Origin: an uncultured Eubacteriales bacterium
GTDB taxonomy: Bacteria; Bacillota_A; Clostridia; Lachnospirales; Lachnospiraceae
Reading direction: 5' to 3'
Assembly: GCA_900321365.1 (NCBI GenBank)
Contig: ONVT01000024.1
Location: forward strand, 1-9,831
Length of the DNA: 9,831 bases
How positions within the stretch are numbered: position 1 is the first letter of the stretch; each line of letters opens with the position of its first letter. A model generated the notes under the pieces. The model did no database searches and had not been told where the DNA came from. It saw only the letters and a program-made list of their open reading frames with translations. This document shows, piece after piece, positions 1 through 6,113 of the stretch. Made by a program: the position numbers and the translations under genes.

Positions 1-121
1 CTTATACAGATTGCGCAGGATTTTCCTTCGAGTGTGCCAGGCAAAAAAGCCGCGCATAGCGGGCTATGTAAGGTTTTTTTGCCTGGTGCTATCGGAGGAA
101 AAGACAAGCAAGATGTATAAG
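1..121. repeat. 121-bp near-continuous palindrome, possible mobile or REP-like element or bidirectional terminator
   Basis: The first and last bases pair: CTTATACA (1-8) with TGTATAAG (114-121), TTGC (11-14) with GCAA (108-111). After a six-base internal loop, TTTTCCTTCGA (21-31) pairs with the 92-102 arm, then GTGCCAGGCAAAAAAGCC (34-51) with 72-89, and CATAGC (55-60 region) with GCTATG around a tiny loop near 61-62. Only a few mismatches and G-T pairs interrupt about 50 pairs. The core, A-run then GC stem then T-run, has the geometry of a bidirectional intrinsic terminator. No gene lies inside. The window starts exactly at its left end, so flanking duplications cannot be judged there. Confidence 0.75.
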
Positions 122-147
122 TTATTTATGTACAGGTCCTAACGTCA

Positions 148-216
148 GGTTCAGGGGTTACAAGCCACGCCCCCGCCACCCCCGTGGCTGAGGGTGTGGG
201 TTGTATCCCCTGAACC
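148..216. repeat. 69-bp imperfect palindrome (large hairpin)
   Basis: GGTTCAGGGG (148-157) is the exact reverse complement of CCCCTGAACC (207-216). The stem continues with TACAA (159-163) against TTGTA (201-205), then CCACGCCC (165-172) against GGGTGTGG (192-199, one G-T pair). The apex is C-rich. No T-run follows on either strand. It could be a second downstream barrier or a palindromic repeat unit. Confidence 0.6.
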
Positions 217-232
217 GTTCCTTCTGCAGGAA

Positions 233-258
233 AGAGCCGGGCTAAAACGCCCGGCTCT
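233..258 (-). terminator. Terminator-like hairpin after the zinc-ribbon protein gene
   Basis: AGAGCCGGGC (233-242) and GCCCGGCTCT (249-258) are perfect 10-bp reverse complements around a 6-nt loop. On the minus strand the stem ends CTCT followed by TTTCC, a short T-tract, about 25 bp past the TGA at 286-284. Position and stem strength fit a rho-independent terminator, with a weak T-run. Confidence 0.7.
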
Positions 259-283
259 GATATCTTCATTGGAATCCGGAAAC

Positions 284-1837
284 TCAGTTCCTCTTCACCC
301 GGATCTTGTAGATCAGCACCCACAGTCCGGAGATCAGGAAATACGCCGCCGCAGCTCCGCGGGCTGCAAGTCCGATATAATCGTTCGGCGCCATCGGAAT
401 CATGAGCGCGACACACGCTGCCGTGCACATAAGTGAGAGGAATACCACGAATCCTGGCATCTTTCCGGGATCCGTTCCCTTCTTCGCGTTGCAGCTGACA
501 ACCTTCAGACAGAACATCCACTGGATAAAATACATGACCACAAAGACGGAAAGCACGATCATGACGATCAGCAGGATAACGCCCTGGATCAGTGAGGAAT
601 CAATGGAGCCCGTCTTTCTCTGGGCGCCCACCACCACAAAGTATACGGAGATGACCAGTCCCACTGCCAGCACCATGCAGGCGATGAGGAACTTCAGGAC
701 CATCATGACCCTGGCAAGCGCGTATCCGCCCATCGGGAACTGACGGCGCTTCGTGTCCGTGCGGAAGAACATCAGCCACAGTGCCAGACAGTACAGCACG
801 TTCGGCACCAGGAAGACGATCGCGACGCCAAGCACGACAGCCTGGCCGAGCTGCACGACGATCTCCTGCACATTCACGACCATCTTCACCATCTGTGAGG
901 AGAGCTCCGTGACCGTCTGTGTGAAGAAATTCGTTCCCGCTCCGGAAAGGATGTTTGCAAGCATGACATCCGATTCCATAATGTTGCGGAGCGCGTTCCC
1001 GCAGAAAATGTTATACGCATTCAGCGCAAGCATCGCGGTAAATGCCAGGGCCATCAGGAAGAACGTCACGCTCTTCACTCTCTTGCGGGCCCGGACCATG
1101 AAGACCTTGCTGCCCCCGGCACTCTCACGTCTGCCGTAATCCGTACGACCGCCCTGCGCAGAAGCGTCCTGCCCGCCCGGCTGGCGGTATCCGTAGCCGG
1201 CGCTTCCATACTGATCCCTCTGGGGAGCACCGTAAGTGCCGCCCTGGCCATAGGTGCCTCCGGTCACGCCCTCGCGCTGCTGCGCGCGTCTGCCTTCACG
1301 TCTGGCCTCATACTGGGTTCTGGCGCCATAGGTCTGGCCTCTGCCTACATCCTGCCGCCAGTCTTCGCCATAGCCGGGAGTCATGTCAGGGGCTGAATAG
1401 GTGTTCTCTGAGCCTGTAAACTGCCCCGCCGGCGTCGTCTCGCCGAACTGGCTGTTCACAGGCACCTGTCCCGCAAACGCCGGTTCCTGGGTCACCATTT
1501 CTTCGTCTGCGGCACGCTGCTGATCCTGCGTCAGAGGAGTGGATGCTGCTTCCTCCTGCATAGCCCCGCCGGACGGAAGCTCTTCCTGCCCGGCTTCATT
1601 CGGGGAGTCCTGCAGATCGGATCCGGCAGCATTGTCAGACATACCCTCCTGAGATGCTTCGGCAGACACGCCGTCCTGAGACGCTTCGGCAGACACGCCG
1701 CCTGTGCCCTCCAGCGCAATCTCCTCTATCGTCACAGGTTCCTGTGTCGGTACCGGGTCGCCCAGCCTGTTTCCGCATACGGAACATGTAACAAGGGAAT
1801 CCTCATTCTCATGTCCGCAGTACATGCATCTTTTCAT
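284..1837 (-). CDS. Zinc-ribbon multi-pass membrane protein with low-complexity linker
   Basis: I do not recognise a named family for this 517-residue protein beyond 'zinc-ribbon domain-containing membrane protein'. The N-terminus has a four-cysteine ribbon, CMYC (4-7) and CSVC (18-21), with spacing C-x2-C-x10-C-x2-C. An acidic Gln/Glu-rich stretch (30-125) contains a duplicated GVSAEASQ(D/E)G unit (about 48-66). A Tyr/Gly/Gln/Arg-rich linker follows (about 140-240, with repeated GGTYG). The C-terminal half has about six membrane helices: roughly 255-278, 334-358, 374-403, 418-445, 462-482 and 493-511. The final KIRVKRN is basic. I chose ATG 1837 over the in-frame GTG at 1843 because GGGAG at 1849-1845 lies 7 nt before the ATG but only 1 nt before the GTG. 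It has its own promoter and a terminator-like hairpin 25 bp after the stop. Its position after telA and the XpaC-family gene suggests an envelope-stress partner. Confidence 0.8.
   Translation of the reverse strand: MKRCMYCGHENEDSLVTCSVCGNRLGDPVPTQEPVTIEEIALEGTGGVSAEASQDGVSAEASQEGMSDNAAGSDLQDSPNEAGQEELPSGGAMQEEAASTPLTQDQQRAADEEMVTQEPAFAGQVPVNSQFGETTPAGQFTGSENTYSAPDMTPGYGEDWRQDVGRGQTYGARTQYEARREGRRAQQREGVTGGTYGQGGTYGAPQRDQYGSAGYGYRQPGGQDASAQGGRTDYGRRESAGGSKVFMVRARKRVKSVTFFLMALAFTAMLALNAYNIFCGNALRNIMESDVMLANILSGAGTNFFTQTVTELSSQMVKMVVNVQEIVVQLGQAVVLGVAIVFLVPNVLYCLALWLMFFRTDTKRRQFPMGGYALARVMMVLKFLIACMVLAVGLVISVYFVVVGAQRKTGSIDSSLIQGVILLIVMIVLSVFVVMYFIQWMFCLKVVSCNAKKGTDPGKMPGFVVFLSLMCTAACVALMIPMAPNDYIGLAARGAAAAYFLISGLWVLIYKIRVKRN
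1648..1701 (-). repeat. 27-bp in-frame tandem duplication
   Basis: Two adjacent 27-bp units (1648-1674 and 1675-1701) differ at only two bases. They encode two copies of a nine-residue unit with the core SAEASQ(D/E)GV in the acidic linker of the zinc-ribbon protein. Bases just left (about 1634-1647, encoding GMSDNA) look like a decayed partial third copy. The near-identity suggests a recent or length-variable duplication. Confidence 0.85.
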
Positions 1838-1893
1838 ATTCACTCTCCCGTGAAATAAACATACGATGTCCTTTTTTTGACATACTCTGCGCC

Positions 1894-1922
1894 ATTATAA
1901 CGCGAATCAAAGTGCATCGCAA
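1894..1922 (-). promoter_or_regulatory. Sigma-A promoter of the zinc-ribbon membrane protein gene
   Basis: On the minus strand TTGCGA (1922-1917, four of six bases of the -35 consensus) is followed after exactly 17 bp by a perfect TATAAT (1899-1894). Predicted transcription starts near 1887, giving a leader of about 50 nt. That leader contains a small hairpin ATGTC/GACAT (about 1866-1883) and the GGGAG ribosome site. This promoter means the last gene can be expressed independently of telA and the XpaC-family gene. Confidence 0.72.
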
Positions 1923-1954
1923 CCCAAAAAGACGTCGCGCCCACTTCAGAAGTC

Positions 1955-1985
1955 CGTCCGGCATGTCCCTGCACTCCGCCGGACG
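1955..1985 (-). terminator. Hairpin downstream of the XpaC-family gene, possible terminator
   Basis: CGTCCGGC (1955-1962) and GCCGGACG (1978-1985) are exact reverse complements around a 15-nt loop, about 40 bp past the stop. A T-run (CTTTTTGGG on the minus strand, about 1931-1923) follows only after some 25 nt, so it is not a classical intrinsic terminator. It could mark the mRNA end or slow polymerase before the downstream promoter. Confidence 0.4.
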
Positions 1986-2024
1986 AAGCCCTGATCTGAC
2001 ATCGTATCACCCTGTACCCGCTCC

Positions 2025-3443
2025 TTACTGCTCCTCTTCCTGCACAAGCGCCTGCATGCCGCCCATGGTCTGAACCTGCACGCCGCCGTGGGACTGAACC
2101 TGCGCTCCCGGAGCCGTCCCCTGCGCCGCGGCACTGACCTGCGCTGCGGAAGCAGCCCTGGCGGCGGCCGCCGCCCTGGCAAAATCATCTCCTCCGGTCA
2201 GTCCGTCCTGCTGCATCATCTGGTTCATAACAGAGATATCGCTGGACACATCCCAGGCAGTCGACTGGAAGAATGAATCCAGGAACTTTTCAAACGCCTC
2301 ATTGATGGTATCCAGGGAAGCCTCGATCTCACGTTTCGCGTTCTCGATATTCTCACCCTGCACCGTCTGCTTATCAAGCGTCGCGTAGGTATCCACCAGC
2401 TTCTGCGTGGTCGGAAGGTAATACTTCATGAGCCGGTGAAGGTCCGGCGCGCTCTCCGGTGCCGCCGCAACCCGGTCGAAGATGTTGGTCACGATCTTCT
2501 CCAGCCGGTTCAGCTTCTCGGTAAACACCGGATCCGGCACTTCCTCATTCTTCTGATGGATATGGGCAATGAAAGCCTTCCCTTCCTCGACCATCTCCGC
2601 GGTCTCCCGGTCAAGCCGCGCCGCCTCGCGCACACTCTCCTCCTGGCGCCTGGCGGCATTTTTCTCCATCTTCGAGTACTCTTTCAGGTCCTCCTGATTG
2701 AAGACACTCTGCGATGCCTGTTCCTGCCTGCGCTGCTCGTAATAACGCATCGTGGCAAGATACTGGTTATACGCCTCATGGCTTGTCATGAACGCGGTCT
2801 CTTCCTTGTCCATGTAGGTTTTTCCGGTAAAGATACCGTCGCGCACCATCGCCTGTATATCGTCGGCGACCCATTTCTCACTCTTGCCAAATGCGCTTGC
2901 GATCTCTTCGATCGTTATGGTATCTCTGCCCTCCATCATCTTCAGGATCTTCTTCGCGCGGTTGATCCTCCCGATCTTTTTGAAGCCCTTCACCATGTTC
3001 CAGCCGCTGAAGGCCGTCAGCGCGCCGAAGAAGATCGTGAATGCGCCTCCTGAGATGGCGATGCCTCCCGCGAAAATAATCCCGAAGAAACAAGTCGCAG
3101 CTGCTCCGATGGCCGCCCTGGCATACGCGCCTCCGGCGCTTACAACCCCGTCGTCCACCGTGCCGCTTCTCCTCGCAGCGTAGCTCTGTCCTTTGTATGC
3201 CTTCTTATCCTTCGCCTCCTGATAGCTGTTCTTCGTCTGTGAGCGGTAGGTCTTCGCGCCGTCTACGGTGAAAAAGGGCGTATTGAAGATGGAATCGTGA
3301 ACAGCGTCCGCCGCCTCATTGAGGGCCTTCGTGATCTCACGGTTCAGCGAACCATAATCTCCGCTGGCAATGGACTTGTTGACGATATCCGCAATGTTGC
3401 TCACCGCCGCCACCGGATCAAGCTTTTCGTTTTTATCACCCAT
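2025..3443 (-). CDS. XpaC-family membrane-associated protein
   Basis: This 472-residue protein resembles the XpaC family (PF10112). The family name, 5-bromo-4-chloroindolyl phosphate hydrolysis, comes from a phenotype; I see no phosphatase catalytic motif. Regions in order: a polar N-terminus (1-105); a hydrophobic stretch of about 112-148 that could form a membrane hairpin; a basic region followed by a winged-helix-like segment (about 162-220, TITIEEIASAFGKSEKWV then DDIQAMVRDGIF); charged coiled coil (240-300); the conserved XpaC C-terminal block with MKYYLPTTQKLVDTYATLD (339-357) and EAFEKFLDSFF (382-392); then an Ala/Gln/Gly-rich tail (about 420-472). The ATG at 3443 has AGAAGG 8 nt upstream. 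It lies 84 bp after telA with no visible terminator between, so the two are probably co-transcribed. XpaC and TelA are adjacent in other Bacillota (xpaC-yaaN in Bacillus subtilis). Confidence 0.82.
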   Translation of the reverse strand: MGDKNEKLDPVAAVSNIADIVNKSIASGDYGSLNREITKALNEAADAVHDSIFNTPFFTVDGAKTYRSQTKNSYQEAKDKKAYKGQSYAARRSGTVDDGVVSAGGAYARAAIGAAATCFFGIIFAGGIAISGGAFTIFFGALTAFSGWNMVKGFKKIGRINRAKKILKMMEGRDTITIEEIASAFGKSEKWVADDIQAMVRDGIFTGKTYMDKEETAFMTSHEAYNQYLATMRYYEQRRQEQASQSVFNQEDLKEYSKMEKNAARRQEESVREAARLDRETAEMVEEGKAFIAHIHQKNEEVPDPVFTEKLNRLEKIVTNIFDRVAAAPESAPDLHRLMKYYLPTTQKLVDTYATLDKQTVQGENIENAKREIEASLDTINEAFEKFLDSFFQSTAWDVSSDISVMNQMMQQDGLTGGDDFARAAAAARAASAAQVSAAAQGTAPGAQVQSHGGVQVQTMGGMQALVQEEEQ

Positions 3444-3527
3444 GATCGTCGCCTTCTTGGAGCTGTATAACTGTTTTTGTGTCCGGGTTACTGACTGACA
3501 GCTTCTCTGGATTCATGCAGAGCCGGT

Positions 3528-5057
3528 TTACCTTGATTTCTTCGACAGCTCCAGGAGTTTCGCCTTGAGTTCTGACTCCATCTTCGCCATCTCCTGCTCG
3601 GCGACCGCACGCTTCTGGCGGCCCTCCTCCTGGATCTTCAGCACATCATCCAGCGTTGTGATCAGTTCCGCATTTGTCTTCTTCAGAGTTTCAATATCCA
3701 CAATACCCCGCTCAGACTCCTTCGCAGTCTCCACGGAAGCAACATGCAGCTGCTCCGCGTTCTTCTTCAGCAGATTGTTCGTCAGCTCCGAAACCTCATG
3801 CTGCGCCTTCGCCGCCTGGTTCGAATGCTCGACGCCCATGGCGATGACCATCTGATTCTTCCACAGCGGAATCGTGTTCACGATCGTGGACTGAATCTTC
3901 TCCGCCATCAGCGTGTCAGAATCCTGGACAAGACGGATCTGCGGACCGGTCTGGATCGCGATCTGGCGCGTCAGCTCCAGGTCATGGAGCTTCTTCTCGA
4001 AGCGGTCGCAGAGCGCTCCGAAATCCCTCGCGTTCTGGGCATCCTGCGCGTCCCCGGTCGCGGCAGCCTTTTCCTGCAGCTGCTTCAGCTCCCCGGCGCG
4101 CACCTCCGCCAGACGTTTCTTTCCGGCGGCGATGTACATGGACAGTTCCTTGAAATACTGAAGGTTCAGATCGTACATCTTGTCGAGGGTCGCCACATCC
4201 TTCAGCAGCTGGATCTGATGCCCCTCCAGGACATGCACGATGTCGTCCACCGATTTCTCGGTCTTCTCATACTTCGCCTTCATGGCGACAACCTTGTTCG
4301 TCTGCTTCTTGAAGAACTTGAAGATCCCGCCGTCGTCATCCTTGATATCGAAGTCTGTCAGCTCGGTGACCAGGCCGGAGATCATCTTCCCGACCTCCCC
4401 CATGTCCTTGTTCTTCACATTCTCAAGCGCGACATCGGAGAAGTCCGACATCTTCTTCTGGGTACCCGCGCCATACTGCATGATCGCGCTGGAATTATGC
4501 AGGTCGATTCTCTGCGCGAACGCGTCAATCTGCGCCTGCTCTTCCGGCGTGAAATAAACCTCCGCATCCTGCGCGGCCTGGGCTGCGCTTGCCGCCGGGC
4601 TTCCGCCAAATACACTGGCGGCAGACGGTGCCGGTGCTGTCGCAAACGCCGCGTTCACAGCCGCGCTCGCCGCCGGATCCACAGCCACTGCCGCAGCCGC
4701 TGTATTCAGGGAGGCTGCTGCTGCATTCATCATGTTGCCAGCGGCATCTGCAGCTGTATTCATCGCCTCACCTGCGACGCCTGCAGCCGCCTCCATGGAG
4801 ATTCCGTTTGATGCGATGGTCGCATCCGCAATGTTTTGCACGTCGGACAGCACGCCCTGCGCCTGAGCGAGCGCATCCTGCGCCTGGCTGAGAGCGGCAT
4901 TTGCGGCATCCGTCGGGGTCGGGGCACCACCCGTTTCCACAGCAGGAGCGGCCGCCGACTCATTTATCTCAGGAGCACCCTCCTCCCCAAAAGTCAGCGT
5001 GATCGGTGACGGAGACGGGATCGACTGGTCAAAAACCGGATTCTTTTCATCAGCCAT
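3528..5057 (-). CDS. telA: TelA-family (toxic anion resistance) protein with Ala-rich N-terminal extension
   Basis: This 509-residue soluble protein belongs to the TelA family (PF05816), linked to tellurite and other envelope or toxic-anion stress resistance; the biochemical activity of the family is not settled. The conserved part starts near residue 170 (PEEQAQIDAFAQRIDL) and runs to the C-terminus. Recognisable blocks are YGAGTQKKMSDFSD (195-208), FFKKQTNKVVAMKAKYEK (248-265), LEGHQIQLLKDVATLDKMYD (277-296) and the block around NTIPLWKNQMVIAMG (394-408). It is mostly long charged helices, probably coiled coil, with no signal peptide or membrane helix. Residues 33-165 are strongly enriched in Ala, Ser and Pro and have no counterpart in usual TelA proteins (about 350-400 residues). 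The ATG at 5057 has AGGAGG 11 nt upstream. xpaC follows 84 bp downstream, the usual partner. Confidence 0.88.
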   Translation of the reverse strand: MADEKNPVFDQSIPSPSPITLTFGEEGAPEINESAAAPAVETGGAPTPTDAANAALSQAQDALAQAQGVLSDVQNIADATIASNGISMEAAAGVAGEAMNTAADAAGNMMNAAAASLNTAAAAVAVDPAASAAVNAAFATAPAPSAASVFGGSPAASAAQAAQDAEVYFTPEEQAQIDAFAQRIDLHNSSAIMQYGAGTQKKMSDFSDVALENVKNKDMGEVGKMISGLVTELTDFDIKDDDGGIFKFFKKQTNKVVAMKAKYEKTEKSVDDIVHVLEGHQIQLLKDVATLDKMYDLNLQYFKELSMYIAAGKKRLAEVRAGELKQLQEKAAATGDAQDAQNARDFGALCDRFEKKLHDLELTRQIAIQTGPQIRLVQDSDTLMAEKIQSTIVNTIPLWKNQMVIAMGVEHSNQAAKAQHEVSELTNNLLKKNAEQLHVASVETAKESERGIVDIETLKKTNAELITTLDDVLKIQEEGRQKRAVAEQEMAKMESELKAKLLELSKKSR

Positions 5058-5161
5058 ATGCTTTTGTTCCTCCTCGCTTGTTTTTCACTATCCGCAGACT
5101 TTGCACATCCCGGAAAGAATGCCTGTCATCTCTCTCAGCGCGCTGATTCTGCAGGTGCCAG

Positions 5162-5190
5162 ATTATATGTATTCTACCAATCGTATGATA
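5162..5190 (-). promoter_or_regulatory. Possible sigma-A promoter before telA
   Basis: A perfect -10 hexamer TATAAT lies at 5167-5162 on the minus strand, in an AT-rich patch just after the livF stop. The region 17-18 bp upstream (TATCAT or GTATCA) matches the -35 consensus poorly. If used, it would give a leader of about 100 nt before the telA ATG at 5057. No terminator-like hairpin was found between livF and telA, so read-through from the liv operon is also possible. Confidence 0.4.
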
Positions 5191-5198
5191 CACAAATG

Positions 5199-6020
5199 TC
5201 AATTCCGTGCCTTGCCCAGGTAGGCCTCCTTCACGACCGGATTCTCCGCGAGCTCGGAGCCCGCGCCGGACAGTGTGATCGAGCCGGTCTCCATGACATA
5301 GCCCATATCTGCGGCCTTCAGCGCCATGTTCGCGTTCTGCTCGACCAGAAGGATCGTCAGACCCATCTGATTGATCTCGTGGATGATCTCGAAGACCTCC
5401 TGTACGATGATCGGCGCAAGGCCCAGGGAAGGCTCATCCATCATGATCATCTTCGGACGGCTCATCAGGGCGCGCGCAATCGCGAGCATCTGCTGCTCGC
5501 CGCCGGACAGCGTACCTGCCGCCTGCCAGTGGCGCTCCTTCAGCCGGGGAAACAGGGTATACACCCAGTCGAGATCCTGCTGGATATCGTCATCTCTCAG
5601 ATACGCCCCCATCCGGAGGTTTTCATAAACCGACAGGTTCACGAACACGCGGCGGCCTTCCGGGACCAGCGTGATTCCGTTCTTCACGATCTGCTCGGTA
5701 CCCATGCCGACCAGCTCATTTCCCTCGAAGCGGATCGAACCGCCCGAGGCCTTTTCCAGCGCGACGATTGCGCGCAGCGTGGAGCTCTTGCCGGCGCCGT
5801 TCGCGCCGATCAGCGTCACAATCTCATGCTCCGGGACATCAAAGCTGATGCCTCGAACCGCCTGAATGCCGCCATAGGATACTTTCAGGTCGCGTACTTC
5901 CAGGAGATTCTTCGCGGGGCCGTCTCCCCTCTTTCCAAGATGATCCCAGCCGGCAGAAACACTGCCGACCTTTCCGACGGTATTCCCGGTAGCCTGAGCC
6001 TGATTTGAATTCTTACTCAT
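5199..6020 (-). CDS. livF: Branched-chain amino acid ABC transporter ATP-binding protein LivF
   Basis: This is the second cytoplasmic ATPase of the LIV importer, partner of LivG. Motifs are Walker A GANGAGKS (72-79), LVPEGRRVF (118-126) after the Q-loop region, signature LSGGEQQMLAIARALM (171-186), Walker B MIMMDEP with SLGLAP (191-203), and Q228 in LLVEQNAN at the H-switch position, the usual residue in LivF proteins. PVVKEAYLG at the end is also typical. At 273 residues it is about 35 longer than E. coli LivF. The conserved fold begins near LLEVRDLKVSYGG (39-51), leaving a polar, Gly/Ser/Asn-rich extension of about 38 residues. I saw no ATG, GTG or TTG nearer the domain in this frame, so the extension looks real. 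The ATG at 6020 has only a modest purine site (GGGG 7 nt upstream, AGGAG 17 nt upstream). Confidence 0.95.
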   Translation of the reverse strand: MSKNSNQAQATGNTVGKVGSVSAGWDHLGKRGDGPAKNLLEVRDLKVSYGGIQAVRGISFDVPEHEIVTLIGANGAGKSSTLRAIVALEKASGGSIRFEGNELVGMGTEQIVKNGITLVPEGRRVFVNLSVYENLRMGAYLRDDDIQQDLDWVYTLFPRLKERHWQAAGTLSGGEQQMLAIARALMSRPKMIMMDEPSLGLAPIIVQEVFEIIHEINQMGLTILLVEQNANMALKAADMGYVMETGSITLSGAGSELAENPVVKEAYLGKARN

Positions 6021-6055
6021 GTCTTATCCCCAATTATCTCCTCATCGGCCTCACA

Positions 6056-6099
6056 AACCTGGAGACTGCACGAAGCGTGCCACTCAGGTTCATGGAACC
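6056..6099 (-). repeat. Two overlapping stem-loops between livG and livF
   Basis: In the 93-bp livG-livF spacer, AACCTG (6056-6061) pairs with CAGGTT (6085-6090), enclosing a second stem GCACG/CGTGC (6068-6072 with 6076-6080, loop AAG). An alternative stem GGTTC/GAACC (6087-6091 with 6095-6099) uses the same GGTT bases, so the two folds exclude each other. No T-run follows. It may tune expression of livF or limit mRNA decay; function is inferred. Confidence 0.45.
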
Positions 6100-6113
6100 G
6101 AAGCGAAGTATCC

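Larger units (their letters stand above)
1..283. other. Gene-free left end
   Basis: The 283 bases left of the zinc-ribbon protein gene hold no supportable coding sequence or tRNA-like structure. They contain the three palindromic structures described separately (1-121, 148-216 and 233-258), separated by short AT-rich or unstructured spacers. Short open frames crossing the area are by-products of the palindromes. Confidence 0.7.

Noticed and set aside
148..216. CRISPR-like or riboswitch interpretation of the palindromic left end
   Set aside because: There are no regularly spaced direct repeats with unique spacers, and no recognisable riboswitch core; the structures lie downstream of, not ahead of, the neighbouring gene.
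126..521. 131-residue minus-strand open frame overlapping the end of the zinc-ribbon gene
   Set aside because: It overlaps the coding region in another frame and then crosses the terminator and the 148-216 palindrome; no ribosome site or domain.
1843..1843. GTG at 1843 as start of the zinc-ribbon protein
   Set aside because: The GGGAG ribosome site would be only 1 nt from this codon, but is 7 nt from the ATG at 1837, so the ATG is preferred; it also places the zinc ribbon right at the N-terminus.
2025..3443. True phosphatase activity for the XpaC-family protein
   Set aside because: The family name implies phosphate ester hydrolysis, but no metal-binding or nucleophile motif of a phosphatase is visible, so the enzymatic name was not used.
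3744..4811. 355-residue plus-strand open frame opposite telA
   Set aside because: It is antisense to a well-supported TelA gene; the His/Leu/Arg-rich composition is what the complement of a GC-rich gene yields, and it has no recognisable domain.
5058..6008. 316-residue plus-strand open frame opposite livF
   Set aside because: It overlies livF, which has all ABC ATPase motifs. The sequence is rich in His, Asp, Arg and Leu and has no family features.
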